From Terrabacter sp. 28 (GTDB lineage: Bacteria; Actinomycetota; Actinomycetes; Actinomycetales; Dermatophilaceae), in contig JYOE01000004.1 in assembly GCA_000955875.1 (NCBI GenBank), positions 484 through 64,483 of the forward strand: a stretch of DNA of 64,000 nucleotides. Reading direction: 5' to 3'. Positions 35,694-43,008 of the stretch are shown here, in pieces. Position 1 is the stretch's first letter; each line of letters starts with the position of its first letter. A model generated the notes under the pieces. It searched no databases. It saw only the letters and a program-made list of their open reading frames with translations, and was not told the origin of the DNA. The translations under genes were made by a program, and so were the position numbers.

Positions 35694-37214
35694 TCACTCT
35701 TTCAGCGCGTGCAGGTCGTACTGGGCGAGCTTGCGGTAGAGGGTCGCCCGGCTCATGCCGAGCTCGGCGGCCGCGACCTTCATCGTCGTGCCCGGGCGGG
35801 TGAGGCACCGCACGATCTCGTCGCGCTCGAACGCTTCGATCCGCGTCAGGCGCCGGCGCGAGCCGCTCAACACCTCCGACGGCAGCTGGGCGAGGTCGAC
35901 GACGTCGCCACGGCCCGCAGCCTGCCTGACGGCCCGCACGAGCTGGTCGACGTTGCCCGGCCAGCCGCAGCTCGTCAGCGCGCGCTCGGCCGCCGCCGTG
36001 AAGTCGATCGGGCGTCCGCGCGTGCGTTCGGCGACGTGTCGCGCCAGCGGCATGACGTCCTCGGTGCGCTCGCGCAGCGGGGGCACCTCGACCACCGTGT
36101 CGACCTGCGGTGCGAGGCCGGCGGGGACGTCGGCGAAGGACTCGGCGGTCAGGCACCACGACCGCCCGCCGGCTCCGCCGTGCGCCCCAGGCGTCGTCCC
36201 GGGCACCGGCACCGGGTGCCGGGTCCCCATCACGCGCACGAGCGAGGCCGCTGCCCCGGCAGGCAGCACGTCGACGTTGCGCACGACCACCGAGGTCCAC
36301 GGCTTGCTGATCTCGGGCGCCCAGGAGGCCAGCCAGGCCTCGACGTCCTCGGGGTCGGGGGAGCTGACGCTGAGGATGCGGTCGCGGGGGTGGGCCTGGC
36401 GCAGCGCCTGGGCGAGGAGCGTCGCGCGGCCTGCCCCGGTCTCGCCCACGGCGGCCACCACGCGCCCGCGGGTGATGGCGTCGGCGGCCCGGTCGACGGC
36501 ACCACGCCACGTCGCCGACAGCCCGCGCAGGGTCCCCGCGCCCGGCTCGAGACGAGCGGTCTCGACGCGGAACACCTGCCCCTTCGGGGCCGGCCGTGGG
36601 CTCTGCCCGCGGGACCGGGCCAGCATGAGCGAGGCCGTGTTGCCCGCGGCGGACTGTGCCAGCGCGAGCAGCAGGTCACCCCGCGACCGCGACCACGTGG
36701 TGAGGTTGACGCTGCCCTCGAGGCGCCCCGTCACGGGGTCGAGAACGGGCGCGGCCGCGCACGTGTAGGTGCACAGGCTCAGCGAGTAGTGCTCGTCCGC
36801 CCGGACGAGCGAGGGTGTGCGGTCGGCCAGCGCCATGCCGAGGCCGTTGGTGCCCGCCTCGCGCTCCGAGAAGGCGAAACCCGGTGCGAGGTGGACGGCG
36901 TCGAGGGCCCGCAGCAGCGAGGTGTCACCGCTCAAGCGGTTGAGCACGAGGCCGTCGGCGTCGGTGAGCATGAGGCTGATCGGCTCGTTGGAGAGGGTCT
37001 CGTGCAGGCCGGTCAGCACCTCGTTGCCGCACTGGGAGAAGAGCGAGTCGTCTCGCCTCGTGCCCGCGAAGAACGGCTCGACCGACTCGAGCGGCACGCC
37101 GTAGTCCTCGCTGCGCTGCCAGGACGCGATGACGCGGCCGGACACGGGACCCGCGTCCAGCGATCCCTGCAGCCCCCACCGCTCCGGCAGGGCCCCGTCG
37201 TGCGTCGGCACCAT
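35694..37214 (-). CDS. GAF/AAA+/Fis-type transcriptional activator (AcoR/MimR-like) of the adjacent operon
   Basis: 506 residues, ATG start. A GAF domain (about 60-200) carries FSEREAGTNGLG, typical of AcoR/MimR-type activators. An AAA+-like region follows with a degenerate P-loop GETGAGRAT (257-265), where the Walker Lys is Arg263. I find no GAFTGA loop. The C-terminus is a Fis-type HTH (KVAAAELGMSRATLYRKLAQ). Loss of GAFTGA fits actinobacteria, which lack sigma-54, so it should activate sigma-70-type promoters. It is divergent from the amidohydrolase operon, and a 29-bp near-palindrome lies between them. In mycobacteria a related regulator (MimR) controls a propane/alkene monooxygenase operon; the effector here is unknown. 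Confidence 0.85.
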   Translation of the reverse strand: MVPTHDGALPERWGLQGSLDAGPVSGRVIASWQRSEDYGVPLESVEPFFAGTRRDDSLFSQCGNEVLTGLHETLSNEPISLMLTDADGLVLNRLSGDTSLLRALDAVHLAPGFAFSEREAGTNGLGMALADRTPSLVRADEHYSLSLCTYTCAAAPVLDPVTGRLEGSVNLTTWSRSRGDLLLALAQSAAGNTASLMLARSRGQSPRPAPKGQVFRVETARLEPGAGTLRGLSATWRGAVDRAADAITRGRVVAAVGETGAGRATLLAQALRQAHPRDRILSVSSPDPEDVEAWLASWAPEISKPWTSVVVRNVDVLPAGAAASLVRVMGTRHPVPVPGTTPGAHGGAGGRSWCLTAESFADVPAGLAPQVDTVVEVPPLRERTEDVMPLARHVAERTRGRPIDFTAAAERALTSCGWPGNVDQLVRAVRQAAGRGDVVDLAQLPSEVLSGSRRRLTRIEAFERDEIVRCLTRPGTTMKVAAAELGMSRATLYRKLAQYDLHALKE

Positions 37215-37291
37215 CGCCGCCTCCTCGCCGCCTCACTGCGGCCTTCTCGAAGCCACTCCGAAGGTACCTCGCGCGCTCCTCCGCGTTCGTC

Positions 37292-37320
37292 GGTCGGCGT
37301 CTCAAATTGAGACACCGACC
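37292..37320. promoter_or_regulatory. 29-bp near-palindrome, probable operator for the GAF/Fis regulator
   Basis: The core gtctcaaattgagac (37299-37313) is a perfect 15-bp palindrome. Outer arms ggtcgg (37292-37297) and ccgacc (37315-37320) extend it, with one mismatched pair between them. It is 72 bp upstream of the amidohydrolase ATG and about 78 bp from the regulator start, a normal upstream activator position. Confidence 0.7.
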
Positions 37321-37346
37321 CCGGTGCCGTGGCGCGCGACCGTTCC

Positions 37347-37352
37347 TATCGT
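37347..37352 (+). promoter_or_regulatory. possible -10 element of the amidohydrolase operon
   Basis: TATCGT lies 27 bp downstream of the palindrome and 40 bp before the ATG. No good -35 is present at 17 bp spacing (gtgccg), which fits an activator-dependent promoter. Weak evidence alone. Confidence 0.35.
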
Positions 37353-37391
37353 CGAAGGCGATCAACGACGATCGCACCCGGAGGAGACCAG

Positions 37392-38459
37392 ATGTACAGC
37401 AAGGACGGCGAGAGCTACTTCATCGTCGACGCGCACGTCGCGTTGTGGGACGCCCGGCCCGAGAACCAGCGCAACATCCACGGCAAGCAGTTCATCGACT
37501 GCTTCTACGACTACCACCGCAACCTCAGCCCGGAGGGGACCGTCTGGAGCTACGAGGACTACCTCTACCAGGGCGGCCGGCGCCTCATGAAGGACCTCTT
37601 CGAGGACGGCTACGTCGACCACGCCGTCTTCCAGCCGGCGTTCCTGGGGGAGTTCTACAAGAACGGGTTCGGGCAGACCGAGGAGGCCTCGGCCCTGGCC
37701 CAGGCGCATCCCGACAAGCTCACCTACAACCACAACTTCGACCCGCGCAACGGCGAGGCCGGGCTCGACCAGCTGCGCGCCGACGCCGAGCGGTTCGGTC
37801 TCAGGGGCGTCAAGCTCTACACGGCCGAGTGGCACGGGGAGTCACGCGGCTGGCGTCTCGACGACCCGTGGGCCTACCGCTACTTCGAGGCCTGCCGCGA
37901 GCTCGGCATCACCAACATCCACATCCACAAGGGCCCGACGATCCGGCCGCTCGACCGCGACGCGTTCGACGTCGCGGACGTCGACCACGTGGCCACCGAC
38001 TTCACCGACCTCAACTTCGTCGTCGAGCACTGCGGTCTGCCAAGGCTCGAGGACTTCTGCTGGATCGCCACCCAGGAGCCGAACGTCCACGCCGGCCTCG
38101 CCGTCGCGATGCCGTTCATCCACACGCGGCCGCGGTACTTCGCGCAGATCATCGGCGAGCTCCTCTACTGGGTCGGCGAGGACCGTATCCAGTTCTCGAG
38201 CGACTACGCGCTGTGGACGCCGAAGTGGCTGATCGAGCGGTTCGTCGACTTCCAGATCCCCGAGGACCTGACGGAGTACGCCCCGATCACGACGGCCCAG
38301 AAGAAGAAGATCCTCGGCCTCAACGCGGCGAAGATGTACGACATCGACGTGCCGGCCGAGCTGCGGCTGCCCGATGCCGACGAGCCGGCCACCGGCCCGC
38401 GCGGAGCCGACGACACGGCGGAGCGCGCCGCCGACACCAGCACGTTGGCCGGGGTGTGA
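37392..38459 (+). CDS. amidohydrolase family protein of the propane-monooxygenase-cluster type
   Basis: 355 residues from the ATG at 37392, with a strong GGAGGAG ribosome site. It is a TIM-barrel amidohydrolase_2-type protein: DAHVALWD near the N-terminus (Asp-x-His), THIHKGP-like NIHIHKGPT in the middle, VEHCG, and SSDYALWTPKW near the C-terminus. Close relatives, as I recall, sit in actinobacterial propane/alkene monooxygenase operons next to a DUF59 protein and an alcohol dehydrogenase, exactly the next two genes here. In those clusters its role is unclear and may be in maturation or in product hydrolysis. The C-terminal 25 residues are an Ala/Asp-rich tail. Confidence 0.85.
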   Translation: MYSKDGESYFIVDAHVALWDARPENQRNIHGKQFIDCFYDYHRNLSPEGTVWSYEDYLYQGGRRLMKDLFEDGYVDHAVFQPAFLGEFYKNGFGQTEEASALAQAHPDKLTYNHNFDPRNGEAGLDQLRADAERFGLRGVKLYTAEWHGESRGWRLDDPWAYRYFEACRELGITNIHIHKGPTIRPLDRDAFDVADVDHVATDFTDLNFVVEHCGLPRLEDFCWIATQEPNVHAGLAVAMPFIHTRPRYFAQIIGELLYWVGEDRIQFSSDYALWTPKWLIERFVDFQIPEDLTEYAPITTAQKKKILGLNAAKMYDIDVPAELRLPDADEPATGPRGADDTAERAADTSTLAGV

Positions 38460-38461
38460 CG

Positions 38462-39283
38462 ATGGCGCTCGCCCTGCCCGAGACCGCGCGCGGCGCAGGG
38501 ACGCACGCGGCGGCGTACGAGGCCCTCTCGGGGGTGTTCGACCCCGAGCTCGACGAGCCGATCACCGACCTCGGGTTCGTGCGCTCGCTCGACGTCGCCG
38601 GTGACTCGGTGACGGTGCACCTGAGGCTCCCCACGTCGTTCTGCTCGCCGAACTTCGCCTACCTCATGGCGTCGGACGCCAAGGACGCGCTCACCGCGCT
38701 GCCCTGGTCGCGGCACGTGGTGGTCGAGCTCGACGACCACCACGACAGCGACCTCATCAACGCAGGGCTCGCGGCCGACGCCGGCTACAGGGGGACCTTC
38801 CGCCACGAGGCGGAGCAGGACCTCGACGAGCTGCGCGAGACGTTCCGGCGCAAGGCGCACACGGCGGCGATGGAGCGCTGCCTGACCGCCCTGCTCCGGG
38901 CCGACCCCGACCGGGAGGTCGAGGCGCTGGGCGAGGTCACCCTCGGCGACCTGCCCGACGACGAGCGCACCGCCGCCCTCCGACGCCGCCGCGCGGCGCT
39001 GGGCCTACCCGACGTCCCGACGGCACCCGTCCTGGTCAGCCACGACGGCACGACGTATGCCGTCGCCGACGTCCCGCTCGCGCTGCGGCGGGCCCGCTCG
39101 ACGCGGGTCTCGATCGACGGCAACGCGCACTTCTGCCGCGGGCTGCTGCGCACGCGCTACCCCGGGTCCGAGCAGGACCAGACCGACCGTCCGGAGGGCG
39201 CCGAGCCCGCGGACGCGCTCGACAGACCACCGAGCCCCACGACATTCATCCCGCTCTCCCAGCTGAAGGAGCACCTGTCATGA
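38462..39283 (+). CDS. MIP18/DUF59-domain iron-sulfur assembly-like protein
   Basis: 273 residues, ATG at 38462, two bases after the previous stop. The N-terminal domain (about 15-110) matches MIP18/DUF59: GVFDPELDEPITDLGFV and the Cys61 motif PTSFCSPNF. The C-terminal 150 residues are specific to the homologues found with diiron monooxygenase clusters, with a possible metal pair region at FCRGLL. Related proteins help to insert iron or Fe-S clusters. With no monooxygenase gene here, its client is unknown. It overlaps the next gene by 4 bp. Confidence 0.82.
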   Translation: MALALPETARGAGTHAAAYEALSGVFDPELDEPITDLGFVRSLDVAGDSVTVHLRLPTSFCSPNFAYLMASDAKDALTALPWSRHVVVELDDHHDSDLINAGLAADAGYRGTFRHEAEQDLDELRETFRRKAHTAAMERCLTALLRADPDREVEALGEVTLGDLPDDERTAALRRRRAALGLPDVPTAPVLVSHDGTTYAVADVPLALRRARSTRVSIDGNAHFCRGLLRTRYPGSEQDQTDRPEGAEPADALDRPPSPTTFIPLSQLKEHLS

Positions 39284-40314
39284 CCACCATGCGAGCCGTC
39301 CAGGTCGTCGGCTACCACGAGAACCTGCGCATGACGGAGGTGCCGGTGCCCGAGCCGACCGGCCCGTTCGACGTCGTCGTCAAGATCGGCGGGGCCGGCG
39401 TGTGCCGCACCGACCTCCACATCCTCGAGGGCCAGTGGGCCGAGAAGTCGCAGGTCGTGCTGCCCTACACGATCGGCCACGAGAACGCCGGCTGGGTGCA
39501 CGCCGTCGGCTCGGCCGTCACGAACGTCACGGAGGGTGACAAGGTCATCGTCCACCCGCTCGTCACGTGCGGGCTGTGCCGCGCCTGCCGGTCGGGTGAC
39601 GACGTCCACTGCGAGAGCAACCAGTTCCCGGGCATCGACACGAACGGCGGGTACGCCGAGTACCTCCGCACGTCGGCCCGCAGCGTCGTGCGCATCGACG
39701 ACTCCCTCGAGCCGAAGGACGTCGCGGCGCTCGCCGACGCCGGCCTCACCGCCTACCACGCCGCGGCAAAGGCGGCACGCAGGCTGAGCCCCCGCGACCG
39801 GGTCGTCGTCATCGGGGCAGGGGGACTGGGCCACATCGGGATCCAGGTGCTCCGGGCGCTGACGCCGGCCGAGATCCTCGTGGTCGACCGCAACGCCGAC
39901 GCCGTGAAGCTGGCCCTCTCGATCGGGGCCGACCACGCGATCGTGGCCGACGGCACGCAGGTCGACCAGGTGCTCGACGTGACCGGCGGTCACGGCGCCG
40001 AGGTCGTCGTCGACTTCGTCGGCGAGAACGGCTCCACCGCAGAGGGGCTCGCCATGACGCGTCGGGCGGGCGACTACCACGTCGTCGGCTACGGCGAGAA
40101 CGTCGACGTGCCCACGATCGACCTCGTCTCCACCGAGAAGAACGTCATCGGCAACCTCGTCGGCTCCTACAACGACCTCCAGGACCTCATGGCCCTCGCC
40201 GCACGCGGCGCCGTCACCCTGCACACGCAGACGTACGCGCTCGACGACTTCCAGTCCGCCATCGACGACCTCGACGCGGGCAACGTCCGCGGCCGGGCCA
40301 TCCTCGTCCCCTGA
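39280..40314 (+). CDS. zinc-dependent NAD(P) alcohol dehydrogenase (medium-chain)
   Basis: 344 residues, ATGA overlap with the DUF59 gene. Catalytic zinc ligands are Cys42, His67 and Glu68; structural zinc cysteines are 97, 100, 103 and 111 (CGLCRACRSGDDVHC). The Rossmann motif VIGAGGLGHIG is near 178. It should oxidise a primary or secondary alcohol. In the related clusters it oxidises the alcohol produced by the monooxygenase. The gene is complete and highly conserved in form, so the operon is not a decayed remnant. Confidence 0.92.
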   Translation: MTTMRAVQVVGYHENLRMTEVPVPEPTGPFDVVVKIGGAGVCRTDLHILEGQWAEKSQVVLPYTIGHENAGWVHAVGSAVTNVTEGDKVIVHPLVTCGLCRACRSGDDVHCESNQFPGIDTNGGYAEYLRTSARSVVRIDDSLEPKDVAALADAGLTAYHAAAKAARRLSPRDRVVVIGAGGLGHIGIQVLRALTPAEILVVDRNADAVKLALSIGADHAIVADGTQVDQVLDVTGGHGAEVVVDFVGENGSTAEGLAMTRRAGDYHVVGYGENVDVPTIDLVSTEKNVIGNLVGSYNDLQDLMALAARGAVTLHTQTYALDDFQSAIDDLDAGNVRGRAILVP

Positions 40315-40323
40315 GGAGCGACC

Positions 40324-40827
40324 ATGAAGAGCTATCTCGGAGTCGGTGCATCGGTCGGCGTCCTCGCCGGCATCTGGACCCAGGTGAGCGTGCAGCTCGG
40401 CCTCGTCACCTGGGTCGCGTTCATCGCGTGGGCCTGCTACTTCGCGGCCGGCGGCGGCTTCTCCGGCTTCCGCAACGGTCTGGCCGCCAACCTGAGCGGC
40501 GTGGTCTGGGGCTGGCTCGCCAGCCTCGCGGCCGCCCGCCTGACGTTCGGTGGCGCGCTCGCGATCATCGTGACGGTGCTCGCATTCGTGCTCTGCGTCC
40601 AGGCGGCGGTGTCGTGGCTGTCGTTCATCCCCGGCGCCTTCGCCGGCACAGCCGTCTTCTTCGGCGCGTCCTTCGCGTTCTGGCCCACCGTCCTGGCCCT
40701 CGTCGTGGGAGCGTGCCTCGGGTGGGCCTCCGGCATCCTGGGGGAGCGCATCCAGAAGGCCGTCGACGGCCGGCCGGTGGCGGGTTCCGCCGAGCCGGCG
40801 GACCCGGTCACGCCGGCCGCGGCCTGA
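40324..40827 (+). CDS. DUF1097 integral membrane protein
   Basis: 167 residues, ATG with GAGGAG ribosome site 9 bp after the dehydrogenase stop. Five or six hydrophobic segments fill residues 5-145, followed by a polar tail. It matches the DUF1097 family, small membrane proteins of unknown function. E. coli YcdZ is the best-known member. Its place in the operon suggests a transport or membrane role for the substrate; this is inference. Confidence 0.82.
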   Translation: MKSYLGVGASVGVLAGIWTQVSVQLGLVTWVAFIAWACYFAAGGGFSGFRNGLAANLSGVVWGWLASLAAARLTFGGALAIIVTVLAFVLCVQAAVSWLSFIPGAFAGTAVFFGASFAFWPTVLALVVGACLGWASGILGERIQKAVDGRPVAGSAEPADPVTPAAA

Positions 40828-40860
40828 CCGACCGCACGGCACCGACCGCACGGCACCGAC
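40828..40860. repeat. 14-bp direct repeat between DUF1097 and ABM genes
   Basis: Unit ccgaccgcacggca occurs twice in tandem (40828-40841, 40842-40855) with a five-base start of a third. It fills part of the 69-bp spacer in the operon. No function is evident. Confidence 0.8.
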
Positions 40861-40896
40861 AGCTGCATCGACAGCACTCACCGACAGGAGAACGCC

Positions 40897-41223
40897 TTGA
40901 TCTTCATCACCGCCAAGTTCCCCGTGAAGCCCGAGCACGCCGACGACTGGCCCGAGATCTCCCGGGCCTTCACCGAGGCCACGCGCGCCGAGGAGGGGTG
41001 CCTCTGGTTCGACTGGTCGCGCAGCCTCGACGACCCGACCGAGTACGTCCTCGTCGAGGCGTTCCGCGACGACGCGGCCGGCGGGGCACACGTGCAGAGC
41101 GACCACTTCAAGGAGGCGACGTCGACGCTGCCGGGCTACCTCGCCGCCACCCCGAAGATCGTCAACACGACGATCGAGGGCACCGAGTGGTCGGACCTGG
41201 GGGAGATGGCCGTCGAGAAGTAG
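40897..41223 (+). CDS. ABM-domain protein (putative quinol monooxygenase family)
   Basis: 108 residues, TTG start at 40897 supported by CAGGAG 6 nt upstream. It has the ferredoxin-like ABM fold: ITAKFPVKPEHADDW, EEGCLWFDWSRS and VLVEAFRDDAAGGAHVQSDHFKE. Members act as small cofactor-free monooxygenases on quinols, or as heme-degrading or stress proteins. Whether it supplies the missing oxygenase activity of this operon is an open question. It is the last gene before a shared terminator. Confidence 0.85.
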   Translation: MIFITAKFPVKPEHADDWPEISRAFTEATRAEEGCLWFDWSRSLDDPTEYVLVEAFRDDAAGGAHVQSDHFKEATSTLPGYLAATPKIVNTTIEGTEWSDLGEMAVEK

Positions 41224-41243
41224 GGGGGCGGGTGCATCCGAGG

Positions 41244-41271
41244 CCCCGGTCGGGACTACTCCCGGCCGGGG
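41244..41271. terminator. terminator at the end of the amidohydrolase operon
   Basis: Arms ccccggtcggga (41244-41255) and tcccggccgggg (41260-41271) form 12 pairs with one G-U and a 4-nt loop ctac. It serves the operon and, in the other direction, the small zinc-finger-like gene, whose stop lies in it. Confidence 0.75.
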
Positions 41272-41546
41272 TCGCGGACGCCGATCCGGATCTTGCCCTT
41301 GCCGTCGCACTCGGTCTGGTGGGCCTCCGCGTCCTTGCGCGCCTTCTCCCGGGCTCGGCGGGCGGGCCCGGTCCAGTCGCAGCTCTTGCAGTAGCCGAAG
41401 GAGAAGGCGCCGTCCTCCTGCGTCCCGTCGTCGGACTTCGCCAGCTTCTCGAGCGTGGCCCGGTGCTTGTCGCCCTCCGCGTCGCGCACGGTGAGGTCGT
41501 GCCCCTTGCGTCGGAGGAACCGTAGGTCGGCACCGGGCTTGGCCAT
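41256..41546 (-). CDS. small hypothetical protein with a CxxC...HxxxxC zinc-finger-like motif
   Basis: 96 residues from the ATG at 41546 with GGAGGA upstream. The first half is basic (LRFLRRKGHDLTVRDAEGDKH). Cys-x2-Cys (YCKSCDW) and, about 20 residues later, HQTEC could bind one zinc ion. I do not recognise a named family. It is convergent with the ABM gene. A nucleic-acid-binding role is possible but unsupported. Confidence 0.7.
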   Translation of the reverse strand: MAKPGADLRFLRRKGHDLTVRDAEGDKHRATLEKLAKSDDGTQEDGAFSFGYCKSCDWTGPARRAREKARKDAEAHQTECDGKGKIRIGVRDPGRE

Positions 41547-41674
41547 GCGCACATCCTCCCCCGTCGCGCCGGTCGGTGGACAGCGGCCCTCTCGCAGTGC
41601 CCGTCGAAGCACGTGCACGAGGGGCCCGAACGGCCACTCGGAGAGCGGGTTTCGCGCCGGGGCCAACCGTCCGC

Positions 41675-41692
41675 TATGGTCTACCTCGCACC
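41675..41692 (+). promoter_or_regulatory. promoter -10 and conserved leader of tRNA-Gly copy 2
   Basis: TATGGT (41675-41680) is the -10. The 14-nt gtctacctcgcacc (41679-41692) is shared with the first tRNA-Gly promoter. The -35 is poor (TTCGCG at 41651, 18-bp spacing). Confidence 0.6.
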
Positions 41693-41722
41693 CACGGGGC
41701 TTCGGCTCCCGAGGGCCGGCAA

Positions 41723-41795
41723 GCGGACGTAGCTCAGTTGGTAGAGCGCAACCTTGCCAAGGTTGAGGTCGCCGGTTCGAGCCCGGTCGTCCGCT
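41723..41795 (+). tRNA. tRNA-Gly (anticodon GCC), copy 2
   Basis: It is base-for-base identical to the tRNA at 34822-34894, with the same cloverleaf and anticodon. This copy stands alone with its own promoter and terminator. CCA is not encoded. Confidence 0.97.
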
Positions 41796-41800
41796 CCGCT

Positions 41801-41836
41801 GGAAGGGCCCGTCGACTCACGTCGGCGGGCCCTTCC
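41801..41836 (+). terminator. terminator of tRNA-Gly copy 2
   Basis: Arms ggaagggcccg (41801-41811) and cgggcccttcc (41826-41836) pair perfectly over 11 bp with a 14-nt loop. It starts 5 nt after the tRNA. Confidence 0.85.
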
Positions 41837-41925
41837 GCGCGTTCGAGGGCGTATGCCGTCCGGCCCGGCGCCCGACACCCGCGTCGGAACGCGTCGCCAC
41901 CGTGCGGCATACGTAGGCTGTCGGC

Positions 41926-42897
41926 ATGGCGGCGAGCAAGAGCCCGGCGATGGAGATCGAGGTGGGCGACCACACGGTGCGGCTCTCGAGCCCCGACCGC
42001 GTCTACTTCTCCGAGCGGGGCGAGACCAAGCTCGACCTCGTGCGGTACTACCAGTCCGTCGGTCCCGGCATCGTCAACGCGCTCCGCGAGCGGCCCTGCA
42101 TGCTGCACCGCTTCCCCAAGGGGGTCGACGGGCCGAAGGTGCACCAGAAGCGGCTCCCGGCCGGAGCGCCGCCGTGGGTCGAGACGGTGCGGCTGCACTT
42201 CCCGCGCTACGGGCTGCACGCCGACGAGCTCTGCGTGACCCGCCTCGCCGACGTCATCTGGGCCGTCCAGATGTCGACCGTCGAGTTCCACCCCTGGAAC
42301 AGCCGGCGCGCCGACACCGAGAAGCCCGACGAGTGGCGCATCGACCTCGACCCCATGCCCGAGTGCACCTTCGACACGGTGCGGCGGGCCGCAGCCACGA
42401 CCCACGAGATCCTCGACGAGCTCGGCGCCGTCGGCTGGCCGAAGACCTCCGGCGGCTCCGGCCTGCACGTCTACGTGCGGATCGCTCCCGAGTGGGGTTT
42501 CAAGGACGTCCGCCGTGGCGCCCTCGCCTTCGCGCGCGAGGTCGAACGTCGGCTGTCCGACGTCGTGACCACGACGTGGTGGCGACGCGACCGGTCGCCC
42601 CAGGACCTCTTCGTCGACTACAACCAGAACGCGCGAGACCACACCATCGCCGCCGCCTACAGCGTGCGCGGCAACCCGCGCGGCACCGTCTCGGCGCCGC
42701 TCACGTGGGACGAGGTGGCCGACGCCGAGCCGCAGGACTTCACCATCGCCACCATGCCCGAGCGGTTCGCGCGGGTCGGCGACCTGCACGCCGGCATCGA
42801 CGACGCCGTCTTCGACTTCCGGGCGCTGCTCGAGTGGGCCGACCGCGACGAGCGTGAGGGCAAGGACCTGCCGCCCGAGCCCGACGAGGCCTCCTGA
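41926..42897 (+). CDS. stand-alone LigD-type primase-polymerase domain protein
   Basis: 323 residues, ATG start. It matches the archaeo-eukaryotic primase-like polymerase domain of LigD: STVEFHPWNS, the metal-binding RIDLDPMP, SGGSGLHVYVRI and DYNQNARDHTIAAAYSVR. The ligase and phosphoesterase domains of LigD are absent, so it is one of the separate PolDom proteins common in actinobacteria. It adds ribonucleotides or dNTPs during end joining or gap filling. No ku or ligase gene is nearby. It directly follows a tRNA gene but shows no sign of a mobile element. Confidence 0.9.
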   Translation: MAASKSPAMEIEVGDHTVRLSSPDRVYFSERGETKLDLVRYYQSVGPGIVNALRERPCMLHRFPKGVDGPKVHQKRLPAGAPPWVETVRLHFPRYGLHADELCVTRLADVIWAVQMSTVEFHPWNSRRADTEKPDEWRIDLDPMPECTFDTVRRAAATTHEILDELGAVGWPKTSGGSGLHVYVRIAPEWGFKDVRRGALAFAREVERRLSDVVTTTWWRRDRSPQDLFVDYNQNARDHTIAAAYSVRGNPRGTVSAPLTWDEVADAEPQDFTIATMPERFARVGDLHAGIDDAVFDFRALLEWADRDEREGKDLPPEPDEAS

Positions 42898-43008
42898 GCC
42901 GACGTCTGCCGAGGGACAACCCTCGACGCCGATTGGCGGCGCAGCCTCGTCCGGGGCGAGAATGCTACCGACGCGTAACCGCACGCGTGACCACCCCGAG
43001 GAGACGAC

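Noticed and set aside
37321..37391. Sigma-54 (-24/-12) promoter before the amidohydrolase operon
   Set aside because: tggc occurs, but no gc at the right spacing; the regulator lacks GAFTGA, and actinobacteria do not have sigma-54.
35694..41223. Hidden diiron monooxygenase genes in or around the amidohydrolase operon
   Set aside because: I looked at all frames between the tRNA cluster and pabB; there is no EXXH-type hydroxylase, ferredoxin-reductase or coupling-protein sequence.
41723..42897. Integrated element at the second tRNA-Gly
   Set aside because: No integrase, no repeated tRNA 3' end and normal gene content follow. The identical tRNA copies are complete genes with their own promoters, not attachment-site duplications.
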